A DNA stretch of 64,000 nt from Coniferiporia sulphurascens (Eukaryota; Basidiomycota; Agaricomycetes; Hymenochaetales; Hymenochaetaceae). The notes beneath the pieces are model-generated. The model ran no database searches. It saw nothing but the letters and a program-made list of their open reading frames with translations, and had not been told where the DNA came from. This document shows positions 63,691-64,000 of this stretch, piece after piece; positions within the stretch are counted from its first letter, which is position 1; every line of letters starts with the position of its first letter. The stretch is from contig NBBA01000011.1 of assembly GCA_002794785.1 (NCBI GenBank), forward strand, positions 1,550,001-1,614,000. The letters run 5' to 3'. The translations under genes and the position numbers were made by a program.

Positions 63691-64000
63691 GGTCTGACCG
63701 TCTGCTTTCGTCGTGGCGTCGTTCGGAGCTTCTCATCGAGCCAATTAGATCGAGGTCTCCGATCACCGCAACTTAGAGGACAACGGACAGTGTTTAGCAA
63801 TTGCAAACATCTGGACAGTGGTGGGTTGAGCCCGTAATCGTACTAATTGGCGATGAAGTTGACTTCTAAAGCAGCTTTGCTCCGATGCAACTGAAATTAG
63901 CGTCCAAATGAACTTCATCAGGAAAAAGAAGTTGCACGAAGACGTTAGTTGTTCAGTATCCTGTCCGAGTAAACTGTTCCATTTGATCGCAATTATCCAG

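Overview
The window looks like nuclear DNA of a filamentous basidiomycete, most likely an Agaricomycete. The genes are split by many short GT-AG introns of about 50-100 nt. The set includes families typical of mushroom-forming fungi: two DUF6533-type membrane proteins, three F-box-like/nucleotidyltransferase-like proteins, glutamate/lysine-rich coiled-coil proteins ending in a WHPDRF motif, and a DUF7137 protein. I read exon structures by eye by joining conserved protein segments across consensus splice sites in matching phase. No species can be named from the sequence alone.

Layout. 1-2.0 kb is low-complexity DNA. 2.0-4.5 kb is a DUF6533 gene (minus). 4.5-10.6 kb is gene-poor and holds a perfect 26-bp inverted repeat. 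10.6-11.7 kb is a glutathione S-transferase pseudogene (minus) with one nonsense codon. 12.3-13.3 kb is an intact GNAT acetyltransferase (plus). 13.3-16.4 kb is gene-poor. 16.5-18.9 kb is a convergent pair, an NAD(P)-binding Rossmann protein (plus) and an aldo/keto reductase (minus). 20.5-26.8 kb is a tandem pair of coiled-coil genes; the second has lost its C-terminal domain. 26.9-30.1 kb holds an ALF4/glomulin/Ybp-like helical-repeat gene and a DUF7137 gene. 30.7-41.3 kb is a block with two NCS1 nucleobase permease copies facing each other; two F-box/NTase-like genes and a short poly(A) LINE copy lie between them. 43.0-45.4 kb is a MOB4/phocein-like gene with a decayed acidic tail. 47.0-48.1 kb is a short-chain dehydrogenase. 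49.1-52.9 kb is a large two-RRM protein. 53.8-56.1 kb is a second DUF6533 gene. 57.1-57.6 kb is an S9 peptidase fragment. 58.3-60.3 kb is the third F-box/NTase-like gene. The right end holds a decayed coiled-coil gene.

The standout feature is in the third F-box/NTase-like gene. Its coding exon carries a 670-bp hAT-type MITE with terminal inverted repeats and an exact 8-bp target duplication. The last G of the left duplication plus the element's first T makes GT, and the element's last A plus the first G of the right duplication makes AG. Splicing there would remove the element and leave two extra in-frame codons. The element therefore looks like a possible newborn intron (introner-like).

The genes do not form an operon or an obvious biosynthetic cluster. 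The region is best read as a housekeeping/accessory mosaic shaped by local duplication (DUF6533 x2, NCS1 x2, F-box/NTase x3, coiled coil x2), transposon insertion and decay of extra copies.
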